A DNA stretch of 64,000 nucleotides, taken from NCBI GenBank assembly GCA_022646525.1, contig CP060261.1, forward strand, positions 310,001 to 374,000. The letters are read 5' to 3'. The notes under the pieces were generated by a model. It saw only the letters and a program-made list of their open reading frames with translations. It was not told the origin of the DNA and searched no databases. The position numbers and the translations under genes are program-made. Positions within the stretch are counted from its first letter, which is position 1, and each line of letters opens with the position of its first letter. The stretch is from Holosporaceae bacterium (GTDB lineage Bacteria; Pseudomonadota; Alphaproteobacteria; UBA7879; UBA5542). This document shows positions 11,573-21,346 of this stretch, in pieces.

Positions 11573-13309
11573 TTACATTTTATTTACATGACTAATACCC
11601 AACAAATCTAATAACAGCAAGAGCATTTCTTGGGTTTTTTTGCAAAGCCATAGTCGCAGATGGCGCTTTGTATCATCTTTCTCAGAAAGAATCGGGTGGG
11701 CACTGTAAAGCCGGCTAAACATCTGGGCAATATCAAAAGCAAAGTCACATAAAAAGTGGGGGCTTAAAGATTGATACGCGCGGTCGATGACTTCTTCTGT
11801 TTGTAAAATTTTCAGCATAAGGGCGCGCTCTGCTTCACTTAAAGTGCACGCATCATGTTTCAAATCACCTATTTTTTTCGATGTTTTATAAAAAAAAACA
11901 AAAATACGCACAAGGGCATAAAGCAAATAGGGGCCTGTCTTCCCTTCAAAGTTCATAAATTTTTTAAGGTCAAACTGATAGTTCTGGCTGGGGTTATGCT
12001 GTAAATCGGCAAACTTCAGTGCGGCCACCCCAATCGCTTGGGCACGTGCTTTGTCTTCCTCTGTCTCAAGATCGCCCCGGGCTTCTTTTATACGTGCGGC
12101 CGCTTCTTCAGATAACATCTGAATAAGTTCTTCAAGACGCATCGCCCCGCCCGAGCGTGTCTTGAAAGGCTTGTTGTCTGGCCCATTCATGGTACCAAAC
12201 CCAATAAAGTCAAATGTTGTTTTATGGCCTACCTTTTGGGCTGCCCGAAACACTTGCTCAAAGTGCAAGCGTTGACGTCCATCAACCACATAGATTATAC
12301 GCTCTGCATCAAAAGCATGCACACGCTCTTCAATCGTCGCCAAATCTGTGGTGGCATATAAAAACCCACCATCTTTCTTTTTAAGGATAAGCGGTGGCAT
12401 TTCTTTTTTATCTGACGGAGAAGCCACATCAATAACAAGGGCACCATCACTTTTTCGAACTAAATTTTTTTTCTCATAAGCCACAATCATAGATGGAATA
12501 GCGTCTTGATATCGACTTTCCCCAAACCATTGTTCAAAAGACACATTCAAATGGGCAAAGTTTTTCTTCATGTCTTCAATGGATACATGCACAAAGTGTT
12601 GCCATAAAGCACGATACCCAGGGCGACCATTTTGCAATTCGTATGTTGCCGTACGGGCTTTTTCAGCTAAGGCTTCGTCTTCCTTACATCGGCTTGAAAT
12701 TTGGGGATATATTTCTTGCAACCGATCAAGCGTAACAGGAGACGCCTCTGGATAAGGCCCCTTAAAATCACGATCAAAATAGGGAAGATCAGGATTTTTT
12801 TCCTGAAGTGCGATAATAAGCATACCCATTTGGGTGCCCCAGTCACCTAAGTGAATATCCCCCAAAACGGCATGGCCTTTATACCGACAAAGGCGCTTCA
12901 GCGCTTCCCCAATAATGCTCGACCGCAAATGGCCAACATGCATAGGCTTGGCTACGTTAGGGCCTCCATAGTCTACAATAACATTCTGGGGTGTTTCAGC
13001 TTTTATGGGGGCAATCCCTTTTGACAAATGTGTTGTTAAACAGGCATCCGTACACTTAAAATTAAGGAATCCAGGCCCAGCCACAAAAATGTCAAAGTTG
13101 GTGGTGGATGTGCTTAAAACTTCTTTCAGTTTATTTGCAACCTCAACGGGGTTTGTTTTTAACTTTTTCCCTAAAGAAAGTGCCACTGTTGATTGATAGT
13201 CTGACAAGTCAGGGCGATCAGATGCTTTTACAAAAGCAGGTTCATCATAAGCACATGCCTCAAGTGCTTTGGTTAAAAGATCAGTTATATGAAGTTGAAG
13301 GGAAATCAT
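11573..13309 (-). CDS. argS: Arginyl-tRNA synthetase
   Basis: Charges tRNA-Arg with arginine. The intact 578-residue protein matches the family's usual length. The N-terminal ArgRS-specific domain is followed by the class I HIGH motif, here PMHVGHLRSS within NVAKPMHVGHLRSSIIGEAL. The adjacent VDYGGPN motif is typical of ArgRS. KMSKS is replaced by KTRSGG, a known degenerate form in ArgRS. The C-terminal anticodon-binding DALR domain is present (LKFADLQHNPSQNYQFDLKK, then YALVRIFVFF). The gene is uninterrupted in a region where many neighbours are broken. It sits downstream of rpsD in the same direction. Confidence 0.95.
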   Translation of the reverse strand: MISLQLHITDLLTKALEACAYDEPAFVKASDRPDLSDYQSTVALSLGKKLKTNPVEVANKLKEVLSTSTTNFDIFVAGPGFLNFKCTDACLTTHLSKGIAPIKAETPQNVIVDYGGPNVAKPMHVGHLRSSIIGEALKRLCRYKGHAVLGDIHLGDWGTQMGMLIIALQEKNPDLPYFDRDFKGPYPEASPVTLDRLQEIYPQISSRCKEDEALAEKARTATYELQNGRPGYRALWQHFVHVSIEDMKKNFAHLNVSFEQWFGESRYQDAIPSMIVAYEKKNLVRKSDGALVIDVASPSDKKEMPPLILKKKDGGFLYATTDLATIEERVHAFDAERIIYVVDGRQRLHFEQVFRAAQKVGHKTTFDFIGFGTMNGPDNKPFKTRSGGAMRLEELIQMLSEEAAARIKEARGDLETEEDKARAQAIGVAALKFADLQHNPSQNYQFDLKKFMNFEGKTGPYLLYALVRIFVFFYKTSKKIGDLKHDACTLSEAERALMLKILQTEEVIDRAYQSLSPHFLCDFAFDIAQMFSRLYSAHPILSEKDDTKRHLRLWLCKKTQEMLLLLLDLLGISHVNKM

Positions 13310-13382
13310 TTTTTTTCAAGTTATACAAAAAAGGGCAACAGAAAAAACTGCTGCCCCTTCTTTGGTTTAATACGTATCACCT

Positions 13383-14003
13383 TTACCGTGAATAGAACTC
13401 GATAACAAGATTGGGTTCCATTTGCACTGGGTAAGGCACATCTGCCAAATGTGGAATGCGCAATAGCTTTCCTTTCATGGCTTTCGGGTCTGATTCCATA
13501 TAGTCAGGCACTTCACGTTCACCTGATTTTACAGATTCAATCACCATGGGAATCTCTTTGGATTTTTGGCGTACTTCAATAACATCGCCTTCACTTACAA
13601 GATATGAAGGAATGTTAACACGTTTGCCATTTACCAACACATGGCCATGGTTTACAAATTGGCGTGCCGCAAAAACAGTGGGGACAAAGCACAAGCGATA
13701 AACAACTGAGTCCAGACGGCGCTCTAGTAGCTCAATTAAGTTTTCACCTGTGTCTCCACGTTTAGAAGAAGCCTTTTCGAAAAGTTTTCTAAATTGCTTT
13801 TCGCCAATGTTGCCATAGTATCCTTTCAGCTTTTGTTTCGCTGTCAGCTGAATACCATAATCTGTTGGCTTCTTGCGACGCCCGTTTTGACCATGTTGGC
13901 CAGGGCCGTAACTTCTTGAATTAACCGGGCTCTTAGGACGTCCCCAAAGGTTAAGTCCAAGTCGCCTATTAATCTTATATTTAGTTTCTAAACGTTTACT
14001 CAT
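13383..14003 (-). CDS. rpsD: Ribosomal protein uS4
   Basis: Primary 16S rRNA-binding protein of the small subunit, 206 residues. It opens MSKRLETKYKINRRLGLNLWG and has the alphaproteobacterial RPKSPVNSRSYGPGQHGQNGR segment. The S4 RNA-binding domain is clear: LLERRLDSVVYRLCF, then FVNHGHVLVNGKRVNIPSYLV. It is intact, with a free-standing position typical of Alphaproteobacteria rather than the alpha operon. It is divergent from pal, with a 186-base shared upstream region that contains an AT-rich stretch suited to promoters. Confidence 0.96.
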   Translation of the reverse strand: MSKRLETKYKINRRLGLNLWGRPKSPVNSRSYGPGQHGQNGRRKKPTDYGIQLTAKQKLKGYYGNIGEKQFRKLFEKASSKRGDTGENLIELLERRLDSVVYRLCFVPTVFAARQFVNHGHVLVNGKRVNIPSYLVSEGDVIEVRQKSKEIPMVIESVKSGEREVPDYMESDPKAMKGKLLRIPHLADVPYPVQMEPNLVIEFYSR

Positions 14004-14189
14004 AGTCGTTCCTAGTTTTTAATGTAGAACAAAACGCGCCGTTCCCATTCGAAAATGAACACACTCTTGTATACGAATTCGTATGAGAGTGTCAATGTTT
14101 TAAAGGAAAAAATCCAGGTTTTTCTCTTTTGACAGGGTTTGTTTTTTAACTATAATGGGTACTCGTTAATCAAAAACTAGGTATAACAC

Positions 14190-14717
14190 ATGAAAATTTC
14201 TTTATCTTTCCGTCGCAATTTTGTGCGCTCTTACTGCCTGTGAATGTCCTCTTAAAAAGGATGTTCGAAGAAACGTAACACAGCCGACACAGCTGGATAT
14301 GGCCGTTCTTCTTATCTTCTTACCAGCAATAATTTAGCCGAAACAGGCGAACATATGGATGCAAACGGTCGTGTTTTAGTTCAAGACAGGGCGTTTTATG
14401 GGTATGATTCTTACAGCCTTGATGCCGGCAGCCGTGCCGCCCTCAAAACACAAAGCCAATGGCTTCAAGATAACCCAGAAATAAATATTACGGTTGTGGG
14501 ACACTGCGACGAGCGCGGCACACGAGACTACAACATTGGCCTAGGTGAAAGACGGGCAAACACAGTAAAACGCTATCTTGTTTCCCAGGGGATCAGCAGC
14601 CGGCGCATCACTGTTGTCAGCAAAGGAAAAGATGATCCTGTTGTGTTTGGTTCCAATGAAGCTGCTTGGGCGCAAAACCGTGTAGCCATTGTTATCCCCA
14701 GTAAAATTCTATTTTAA
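14190..14717 (+). CDS. pal: Peptidoglycan-associated lipoprotein Pal (one early frameshift)
   Basis: Pal is the outer-membrane lipoprotein of the Tol-Pal system; it binds peptidoglycan through an OmpA-like domain. The start at 14190 gives MKISLSF, and a shift near 14220 leads into the lipobox CALTAC. The frame is clean from about 14355 to the stop. The OmpA domain is complete: YDSYSLDAGSRAAL, then VVGHCDERGTRDYNIGLGERRA, ISSRRITVVSKGKDDP and AWAQNRVAIVI. CDERGT and NIGLGERRA hold the diaminopimelate-binding residues. No tolB or ybgF gene is next to it, so the tol cluster is split here. One indel in the signal-peptide region is the only fault. Confidence 0.88.
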
Positions 14718-14794
14718 TTAGAAAAAATTCACTTTTTTTCAACTTCTTTATAGGCCTGTATCGATTATCATGACATTCTTGCAGAAGGATGTGA

Positions 14795-15088
14795 ATGGTA
14801 ATCGATCAGTCGCCCCACTACTTAACAAGAGGTCAACAGGAGATACTCATTAAAATTTTTGAGAAAGAGGTGTTTATAACCCCATATTTCTCAAAAAAGT
14901 GCACCCAAAGTCTAACGTAAGATATAAAGGAAAAAAATCTTTCTTTAGGTTTGGTGTACGCGCTCAAGAATTTTACCTTTGACAGGGATCTTTTAAACTA
15001 CCTCTTAGAAATGGAAGATTTTATTAAATTTCTCAGGCACAATCTAATGATTTTAGATTGCGTTAATGAAAAATTTAGAAAGAAATGA
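14795..15088 (+). pseudogene. Possible degenerate small gene
   Basis: A frame starting ATG at 14795, preceded by AAGGAT, runs MVIDQSPHYLTRGQQEILIK and then about 20 codons to a TAA near 14920. The same frame continues open for another 56 codons with coding-like composition (GLVYALKNFTFDRDLLNYLL, then MILDCVNEKFRKK). One stop inside an otherwise sensible 98-codon reading suggests a decayed or mis-sequenced small gene. I do not recognise it. It lies between pal and the helix-turn-helix gene. Confidence 0.3.
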
Positions 15089-15170
15089 GATAAAAAACTT
15101 TTCCTGATTGTTTTTTGTTCTATATATGTTCGATAAGAAAGTCATTTTGATTTCTTGTGGAGATATAAAC

Positions 15171-15467
15171 AATGAAAAAACACCCCAGCGACCCGCAGCC
15201 CATTGATATTTTTTATTGGTTCGCGTGTCCGCGAACGGCGCCAAAAGCTCGAGTGGACACTTATCGACTTAGGAAATAGGCTGGGCGTATCCCATCAACA
15301 AATTCAAAAATATGAACACGGCATTACACGTATCACAGCAGGGAATTCTGTTCGAATTATCTGAAATTTTTGGGGTCTCTATCAACTATTTTTACGATGG
15401 TTACGAAGAACCCAACACCCAAGAAACACAAGACAAAAGATTGATGTTGTCAGACGCTCTCCCTTAA
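15171..15467 (+). pseudogene. XRE-family helix-turn-helix regulator, frameshifted
   Basis: Cro/C1-type DNA-binding regulator of the short alphaproteobacterial kind. It starts MKKHPSDPQPIDIF, shifts in the T6 run near 15217, and continues IGSRVRERRQKLEWTLIDLG. Then come NRLGVSHQQIQKYEHGITRI, the recognition helix, and after one more shift near 15343 AGILFELSEIFGVSINYFYD. The order 'GSRVR.RR..LG.S...LG..LG...QQ.QKYE.G..RI.AG.L' is the standard form of these proteins. A GTGGAGA ribosome-binding site precedes the start. The stop overlaps the start region of the receiver-domain gene, so the two are probably one operon. Confidence 0.7.
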
Positions 15468-15877
15468 AATTCTTCTTGTTGAAGACGACCCTACAGATGA
15501 AATGCTGATTCGAAGTGCCATTCTTAATTCTGATCGACCGTTCAATATTCATGTTCTACACAATGGGCGTCAGCTTATTGATTTTTAAAGAACAAAACAG
15601 GATCAAATCGCTTCCCTCGTCCTGATATAATTTTTTATGAATCTCTCTCTGCCTTTCCTAAACGGTTTGTCTGCGTTGAAAGAAATTAAGCGCGACCGCA
15701 CGTTGCAAGATATTCCTATTATCGTTCTCTCAAACAGTGTCGATAAAAAGATTTGATTGATTCCTATAAAAACTTTGCGAGCGGGTATATCAAAAAACAT
15801 TCGACCACAAGCAATTTCGATCTCAAATTGCAGACTCTGTGAATTACTGGTCAACCATATGCTTGCCAAATATGTAG
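15466..15877 (+). pseudogene. CheY/Rcp1-like receiver protein, frameshifted
   Basis: Single-domain response regulator. The start strand KILLVEDDPTDEMLIRSAIL carries the acidic pair. Two shifts follow (near 15587 and 15635) and then MNLSLPFLNGLSALKEIKRD. Next are IPIIVLSNSVDKKDLIDSYK, with the conserved Ser, and GYIKKHS with the conserved Lys. It ends near VNYWSTICLPNM, like Rcp1-type regulators, which usually act with phytochrome or hybrid kinases. The phospho-acceptor Asp seems to be Asn in MNLSLP, though the frame is uncertain just before it. No histidine kinase is adjacent. The start codon is unclear because the gene runs out of the helix-turn-helix gene. Confidence 0.62.
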
Positions 15878-15912
15878 TTATTACAAAAGTTACGTGGTAC
15901 AATCAAAGAAAA

Positions 15913-16568
15913 ATGAAAATTTACTTTTTCTTCTATCTCTTCTTCTGCTGCGCAGTCAGCGCAGGTAAATTTGAAGACCTATGGGGCCAAATGTTTAAGG
16001 CACAGTCCCCAAGAAAGGAAGTGATTCATCTAAGCCTTGCAGAACGCCCTGGCATCAGCCCTTTTGAACAATTTTGGCATTTGAGGTGGGCGCTTCATGC
16101 CCCCCCAACGCAGCTACCCGAAAAAAAGCTGTTCAAATGCTTGAAAAAAAAACCAGTATTTCTGCTGATCAATTTACCCATGATAAAGCAGAGTTCGAGC
16201 GTGGCATGGCCCTATTACAGAAAGAACCCAATCACCCTAAAGTAACCGCACGTCTTCTTTGTTTCTATCATCTTCTAGCCACCGTTTTTATAGGAGAGGA
16301 TGTTGACACAAGCCCCCTATCTCCCTTGCTCGGCATATCTCCTTTTCCAGTCAGCTTATTGCGTTATCAACCTACATTTACAAAAAGAGACACACTTAAA
16401 GAAAGGGCAAAATCTTTTAAGGCTGCATTTAAAGCCCCAGACTGGGTGCACGTGATCGATGCACCTGTTGATGCACGTGATCTAACGTTCAACAGTCTCC
16501 ATTTCAAGCCTTGGTATTATGAAGGGCTTGCCCGTCAAGTGTATGACGTGCTTACGGTATCTGAATAG
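15913..16568 (+). CDS. Exported protein of unknown function (one frameshift)
   Basis: Not recognised. It begins MKIYFFFYLFFCCAVSAGKF, a clear signal peptide with cleavage after VSA. The mature start is GKFEDLWGQMFKAQSPRKEV. The frame then shifts in the C7 run at 16100-16106. It continues NAATRKKAVQMLEKKTSISA, then FERGMALLQKEPNHPKVTAR and a helical region with LLCFYHLLATVFIGE. About 217 residues in total, ending YDVLTVSE. Its last 17 bases overlap the 3' end of ygfZ on the other strand. A small exported, lineage-specific protein in a symbiont could face the host, but nothing in the sequence proves this. Confidence 0.6.
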
Positions 16569-17337
16569 AAAGCTGTGTCTCACCCACAAAAAAACCGCCT
16601 GACGGGCGCATGTCTTTCAACAGTAAAAACCCTTTGGTGCCATCCTTGTATATGCTTTTTATGGTGCCCACTTTCTCTCCACACACCAAAACATCTTGTC
16701 CCACTTCAACAGGGCCTTCGGCCCGAAAGCTGTATAAATTTTTGCGCACCACACCTGTGTGTTTTGTCCGTGCCGTCAATTCCTGGCCCAAGTAACAACC
16801 CTTCATCCAACTAATAGCATTCAGCCGGTCCATCTGCGCTTCTAGGGGAATGGTTTTTTCTTGTTCTAAATCAAGGGGACCTTCAGGTACATTCAACAAA
16901 AAGCGCTGCGCTTCATAAGGTACCCTGTCTTCTGTGGCCTCTATTTGATTTTTGGGGCCAACACAAACAAACCCTAATTCAGGGTGCCGTGGATCTGTAA
17001 ATATAGTTCCTGCAAAATCAGCGTCGGGCTTTTCAAGAGATACAGCTACACCATAATCTTCTAGGTGTGTCACCGTCACATCACTTTGCAGCCGATACAT
17101 AGACAGTTTCTTTATAAATCCTGCGACATCCTTGTGGGCAGGGGTTAGTAAAATGGCATCCTCTTGGGGCACCAAAAAAAAGTCCCACATAAAACGCCCT
17201 TTGGCCGTAAGCATCAGCCCATATCGGGGGCCATCATTGATGGTGGGCACGGCTTGGGTAATCAACCCTTCCAAAAAAGAATGTCGGTCCTTGCCCATCA
17301 CAGCAATAACACTTCGATAGTTTAAAAGACGCCACAT
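16552..17337 (-). CDS. ygfZ: YgfZ/GcvT-like folate-binding protein, iron-sulfur cluster maintenance
   Basis: YgfZ (IBA57 family) uses folate to support assembly or repair of certain 4Fe-4S enzymes. I prefer the start MWRLLNYRSVIAVMGKD at 17337 because homology begins there; an upstream in-frame start would add 13 residues. The family signature K-G-C-Y-x-G-Q-E is present in WMKGCYLGQELTARTKHTG, with the required Cys. GLMLTAKGRFMWDFFL near residue 40 is the GcvT-like substrate region. About 261 residues, intact. It pairs functionally with the isc operon near 50-55 kb. It converges with the exported protein gene before it. Confidence 0.9.
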   Translation of the reverse strand: MWRLLNYRSVIAVMGKDRHSFLEGLITQAVPTINDGPRYGLMLTAKGRFMWDFFLVPQEDAILLTPAHKDVAGFIKKLSMYRLQSDVTVTHLEDYGVAVSLEKPDADFAGTIFTDPRHPELGFVCVGPKNQIEATEDRVPYEAQRFLLNVPEGPLDLEQEKTIPLEAQMDRLNAISWMKGCYLGQELTARTKHTGVVRKNLYSFRAEGPVEVGQDVLVCGEKVGTIKSIYKDGTKGFLLLKDMRPSGGFFVGETQLSIQIP

Positions 17338-17370
17338 TGACTGAATTGCTCCATTCGCTATGATGCAGAT

Positions 17371-18294
17371 ATGCATATATTATTCATTACATCAACTTAT
17401 CTTGGAGATGCGATTCTTTCAACAGGCCTTCTTCAAACAGTGCTTAAAAAAATCCGAACGCTAAAATTACTGTGGCATGCGGCCCTATTGCTGCCCCTAT
17501 TTTTAAACATCTGCCCAACTTAGAAAAGCTGATTATTATCGAAAAGAAAAAATTCTCTCTTCATTGGGTATCTCTATGGTTAAAAACATTTTTTTGTTTG
17601 TGGGATTTTGTAATCGATGTTCGAGGAACCGGTATCGCATTTTTACTGCCAGCAAAAAAACGAAAAGTATGGCAGTCATCTAAAACTGAGCGCCTTAAAA
17701 GTGCATCAAATTGCAGCATGGTTTGGTTTGTCTAAAACACCCCTCAACCATATTTGGACAGGCAAACAACATGTTGCCGAAGCAAAAAAGCTTTTGCATC
17801 CAAAGCACACATATATTGCTTTTTCACCCGCCGCCAACTGGGATAAAAAGTGTTGGCCCCTCACCCACTTTGTATCTTTAGCCCAAAAAATTCTTAAAAC
17901 CCCAAAACCTTTCCAAACCCGAAATTTCTTATTTTAGGCACCGCCTCTCAACGAGAAGAAGTAGACACCCTGTTCCAAGGCTTAACTGAAAAGCACACCA
18001 TTAATTTAATGGGAAAAGTTGATTTACTGACCCTCGCCGAATGTCTGAAAAATGCCAGTTATTTGTGGGAAACGATTCAGGTCTGATGCATTTGGCAGCC
18101 GCATGTGGCACACCCACCCTTGGCCTTTTCGGGCCAAGCCCGTTAAAGTATACGGCCCGTGGGGTCAGAAAACCCAAACGGTTTCTTTGAATGAACCCCT
18201 TAGCCACACCTTCAAACGTGTCGAAAAAGGGGAAAATGTGATGAAAGATCTTTCTGTCGAAAAAGTCTACAACGCTTCAAAAAACACTTATTTA
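17371..18294 (+). pseudogene. waaF: Glycosyltransferase family 9 (ADP-heptose:LPS heptosyltransferase), frameshifted
   Basis: Adds heptose to the LPS inner core. The N-terminus reads MHILFITSTYLGDAILSTGL and continues into ITVACGPIAAPIFKHLPNLE after one shift near 17455. The middle has DVRGTGIAFLLPAKKRKVW and then HTYIAFSPAANWDKKCWP. The C-terminal nucleotide-sugar site reads FVGNDSGLMHLAAACGTPTL and GLFGPSPLKYT, the classic GT9 signature, followed by VYGPWGQKTQTVSL. At least five frame changes are needed. Whether this is WaaF, WaaC or another GT9 member cannot be settled, so the symbol is tentative. It is divergent from ygfZ with 33 bases between starts and its 3' end meets gpsA. Confidence 0.68.
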
Positions 18295-19253
18295 AGAGGA
18301 CGCGACAAAAGGGCTTCAATGGCGGTATCCACACTTTCTCCTTCATACAAAATACGATGAATGGTTTCACAAACAGGCATATCCATATCCATTTCTTCAG
18401 AAAGCACTTTCAAAGCCTTCACCGTATGAAACCCTTCAACGGTTTGATTTGCAACCAAATTTTTGTTGACCTTGTTCTCTTTTCCTAAAAGAAAGCCCAA
18501 GTTGAAAGTTGCGCGACTCGGCACTCATACACGTCAGCATCACATCACCCACACCAGCAAGGCCCAAAAGGTAGAAAGTTGGCCACCTTTAGCCACACCC
18601 AAATCTTTAATTTCAGCTAACCCACGTGATACAAAAGCAGCCAGCGCATTTTCACCCAAACCTCGAGCCTTAATAATGCCACAACCAATAGCTAAAACAT
18701 TTTTCACAGCACCCACAACCTGCACACCCATCACATCGGTGCTTAGGTAAGGGCGAAAGTGCACATGGCAAAATGCATCTCGAATTTTCTCTCCCACTGA
18801 TTCGTTTTCAGCGGCCACAACCGTACAAGCGGGTAAATTTTGAATAATTTCTTTGGCAAAAGTTCGGGCCGACAAAATACAGCAAGAGTTATCAACCAAG
18901 GAAGAAACCAGCTCGCCCACAAAAAGATTTGTTTTTGCTCAATCCCTTTGTCGCAATAACAAGGGCACATCTTTAGGCAACACATGTTTCACGCCTTCGA
19001 TGCAATACCGCAATCCTTGAGCGGGCACCACAAACACAATTAAGTCAGATTGCGTCAAGACAGAAGGGTCTGCTGTAATGTCCATTTCCTTTGGAAAACT
19101 AATCTCAGGACAAAGAGGAACCGCCCGATCTTTTAAAACAGTCTTTACGTCATGCTCAAGGCCCAACATTGTTACACGTGCCCCTGCCCGATGCGCCGTC
19201 AACCCTAAAGCCGACCCCCAAGCACCTAACCCAATCACTGAAACCTTTAACAT
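18288..19253 (-). pseudogene. gpsA: Glycerol-3-phosphate dehydrogenase (NAD(P)+), frameshifted
   Basis: GpsA makes sn-glycerol-3-phosphate for phospholipid synthesis. The first frame opens MLKVSVIGLGAWGSALGLTA with the Rossmann motif GLGAWGSALG and later DLIVFVVPAQGLR. A shift near 18945 leads to LSARTFAKEIIQNLPACTVV and VGAVKNVLAIGCGII, which holds the catalytic Lys of 'K(N)V.AIG.G'. A second shift near 18540 leads to SRNFNLGFLLGKENKV, then VEGFHTVKALKVL. It ends IEALLSRPLK at 18288. Length fits the 320-residue family. Two or three indels in a gene normally essential for a free lipid supply suggest sequencing error. Confidence 0.88.
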
Positions 19254-19333
19254 TTATCTTCTCTTTCTGTCTGTTGCTGCGTATACTGAAAACGTTCAAT
19301 TTTATGAACAGAAAACCACAAATGAATTAAACG

Positions 19334-20600
19334 ATGCAAGTTTTCCTTTGGACTTCTTTTTCTATCGCCGTCTTACTGTTTTTATTGTCTTCATTTTTTT
19401 GCGGCGGCTGAAACGGCGCTCACCGCCTTTTCTCGGCCCCGTATTCACCGTTTGGCCAAAAAAGGAAACGCCCGCGCCAAAAGAATCGAAGCGCTGGCCG
19501 CCAAAATGAATCACACCGTCGGCTCTATCCTTATTGGTAAAAATGCCATGGATATTTTGGGTACATCGCTGATGACAACGGTGTTCCTTCAATTATTTAA
19601 CGAAACGGGTGTTGTCATTGCCACGATGTTGCTCACCCTTTTTATCATCATTTTTATCGAAGTGATGCCAAAAATGTACGCCATTTCTCAGCCCGAGCAC
19701 ATGTCTCTTTCCATTTCCTTGGTGATGCAGTGGTGTGTGCGCTTGCTCAGCCCCCTCATGTATGTGGTGCAAATTGTGTCTGAAAAAACCCTCTCTCTAT
19801 TAGGTATGCGGATGGATCGTGTTGAAAGCTGGTCGTCCGCTATTGAAGAACTCAGAAGTGCCATCGATTTACATGGTAAAGAACGTCTCACCCATGAAAG
19901 CCACATGCTGCATAGTGTGCTCGATCTCTCAAGCCTCACGGTCGATGAAATTTTAATTCACCGCTCTGACGTCATGATGGTTGATGTCGATCAAAACATA
20001 GATGACATCCACAAGATGGTTCTTAAAAGCATCTACACCCGTTTACCTGTTTGGAAAAACAGCCCTGAAAACATCATCGGCATTTTAAACACAAAAACAT
20101 TCATTCATGAATATGCAAAGCACCAGGGTAAAGACGACACGCTTCTCGATATAAAAAAAGTGGTCAGCAAACCTTGGTTTATTCCCGAAACCACCCCCCT
20201 TCTCCAACAAATGCTGGCCTTTCGAAAAGAGCGCCATCACTTAGCTTGTATCATTGACGAATACGGGTCATTTTCAGGCATTGTGTCCCTTGAAGATATT
20301 TTAGAAGTCATTGTGGGGGAAATTGAAGATGAACATGACGAACACAACAATCATATTCGTCCTACAAAAGATGGAGCTTATTTAGTTGAAGGCACTGTTA
20401 CGATTCGTGAACTCAACAAACACTTTAACCTCGAAATTCCCGACGAAGATTTTTCAACACTTGCCGGGCTTCTGATTCATGAAAGCCAAAGTGTGCCCAC
20501 TGTGGGGCAGCGCTTTCATTTTTACGGCATGCACTTCAACATTGTGCGCAAAGAAGATCAGCAAATTGATCTTGTACGCCTTGAAATTTTAAAAACATAA
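19334..20600 (+). CDS. HlyC/CorC-family CBS-domain membrane protein
   Basis: Member of the CNNM/CorC/TlyC family, linked to divalent-cation transport. The gene starts at ATG 19334 with MQVFLWTSFSIAVLLFLLSS, a first membrane helix. It shifts in the T8 run near 19396 and continues AAAETALTAFSRPRIHRLAK, the DUF21/CNNM signature. Further helices follow (GTSLMTTVFLQLF, ATMLLTLFIIIFIEVMPK). Two CBS domains come next (IHRSDVMMVDVDQNIDD; PWFIPETTPLLQQML), with the DEYG motif in CIIDEYGSFSGIVSLEDIL. The C-terminal CorC_HlyC domain contains DGAYLVEGTVTIRELN and IPDEDFSTLAGLLI. About 422 residues. It leads a short plus-strand run with comF and grxC. Confidence 0.88.
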
Positions 20601-20602
20601 CC

Positions 20603-21346
20603 ATGAAAAACACCTGGGGCCAGGCGTGCCTTCATTTCATTTTTCCATCCTTGTGCCCTTTATGCAGGGAAGTGGTTGATCATGAAAGTACGCTTTGCGC
20701 CACCTGCTGGCCCAAGATTGAATTCATCGCCCCACCTTACTGTGATCAATGCGGCTTACCCCTTGAAACAGCATCTCTTCATGAAAAAGAAAAATGCCTT
20801 TCTTGCCTTCATCACAGTTTTTCTTTTATCGAAAATCGGTCGGCCATTCTCTACACCCATACGTCTAAAAAAATGATTCTAGATTTAAAGCATGGCCACA
20901 AACTTTCGATTGCGCCGCTTCTTGCCGCGTGGGCAGCACACAGAGGAAAGGCCGTTATTCAAAAAAGTGATCTGTTGGTGCCTGTGCCCCTTCATTGGAC
21001 GCGCCTTTTAAAACGGGGTTTTAACCAAGCGGCCGTTCTCACACAACACATTGGAAAAAGGACGAATAAATCTTATTTATTGAACACTTTAAAGCGCATT
21101 AAAAAAACACCCTCTCAAGAGGGCCTTACCGCCCACGCGCGACAAAAAAATATGCAGCATGCCTTTGTGGTCGACAAACCCGAAAAAATAAAAGGGAAAT
21201 CTATTTTGCTCATCGACGATGTGATGACAACAGGAGCCACCCTTGATGCCTCTGCAAAAGTTTTAATCCAATCCGGGGCAAAATGTGTTAGAACGTTAAC
21301 AATAGGGCGCGTCAGGCCCCACATAAAGCACGAGTCAAACATATGA
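20603..21346 (+). CDS. comF: ComF-family phosphoribosyltransferase-like protein
   Basis: ComF proteins combine an N-terminal zinc-ribbon with a phosphoribosyltransferase fold and are tied to DNA uptake, although the enzyme activity is unclear. The 247-residue protein has CPLCREVV, CATCW, CDQCGLPL and CLSC pairs within its first 75 residues. LVPVPLHWTRLLKRGFNQA is the ComF signature. The PRPP-binding loop reads ILLIDDVMTTGATLD. It starts 2 bases after the corC-like stop, and its TGA overlaps the grxC ATG (ATGA). In a reduced symbiont without visible competence genes its role may be vestigial. Confidence 0.9.
   Translation: MKNTWGQACLHFIFPSLCPLCREVVDHESTLCATCWPKIEFIAPPYCDQCGLPLETASLHEKEKCLSCLHHSFSFIENRSAILYTHTSKKMILDLKHGHKLSIAPLLAAWAAHRGKAVIQKSDLLVPVPLHWTRLLKRGFNQAAVLTQHIGKRTNKSYLLNTLKRIKKTPSQEGLTAHARQKNMQHAFVVDKPEKIKGKSILLIDDVMTTGATLDASAKVLIQSGAKCVRTLTIGRVRPHIKHESNI

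Noticed and set aside
16568..16900. Open frames on the plus strand opposite ygfZ
   Set aside because: Antisense shadows of an intact conserved gene, with no ribosome-binding site or family resemblance.
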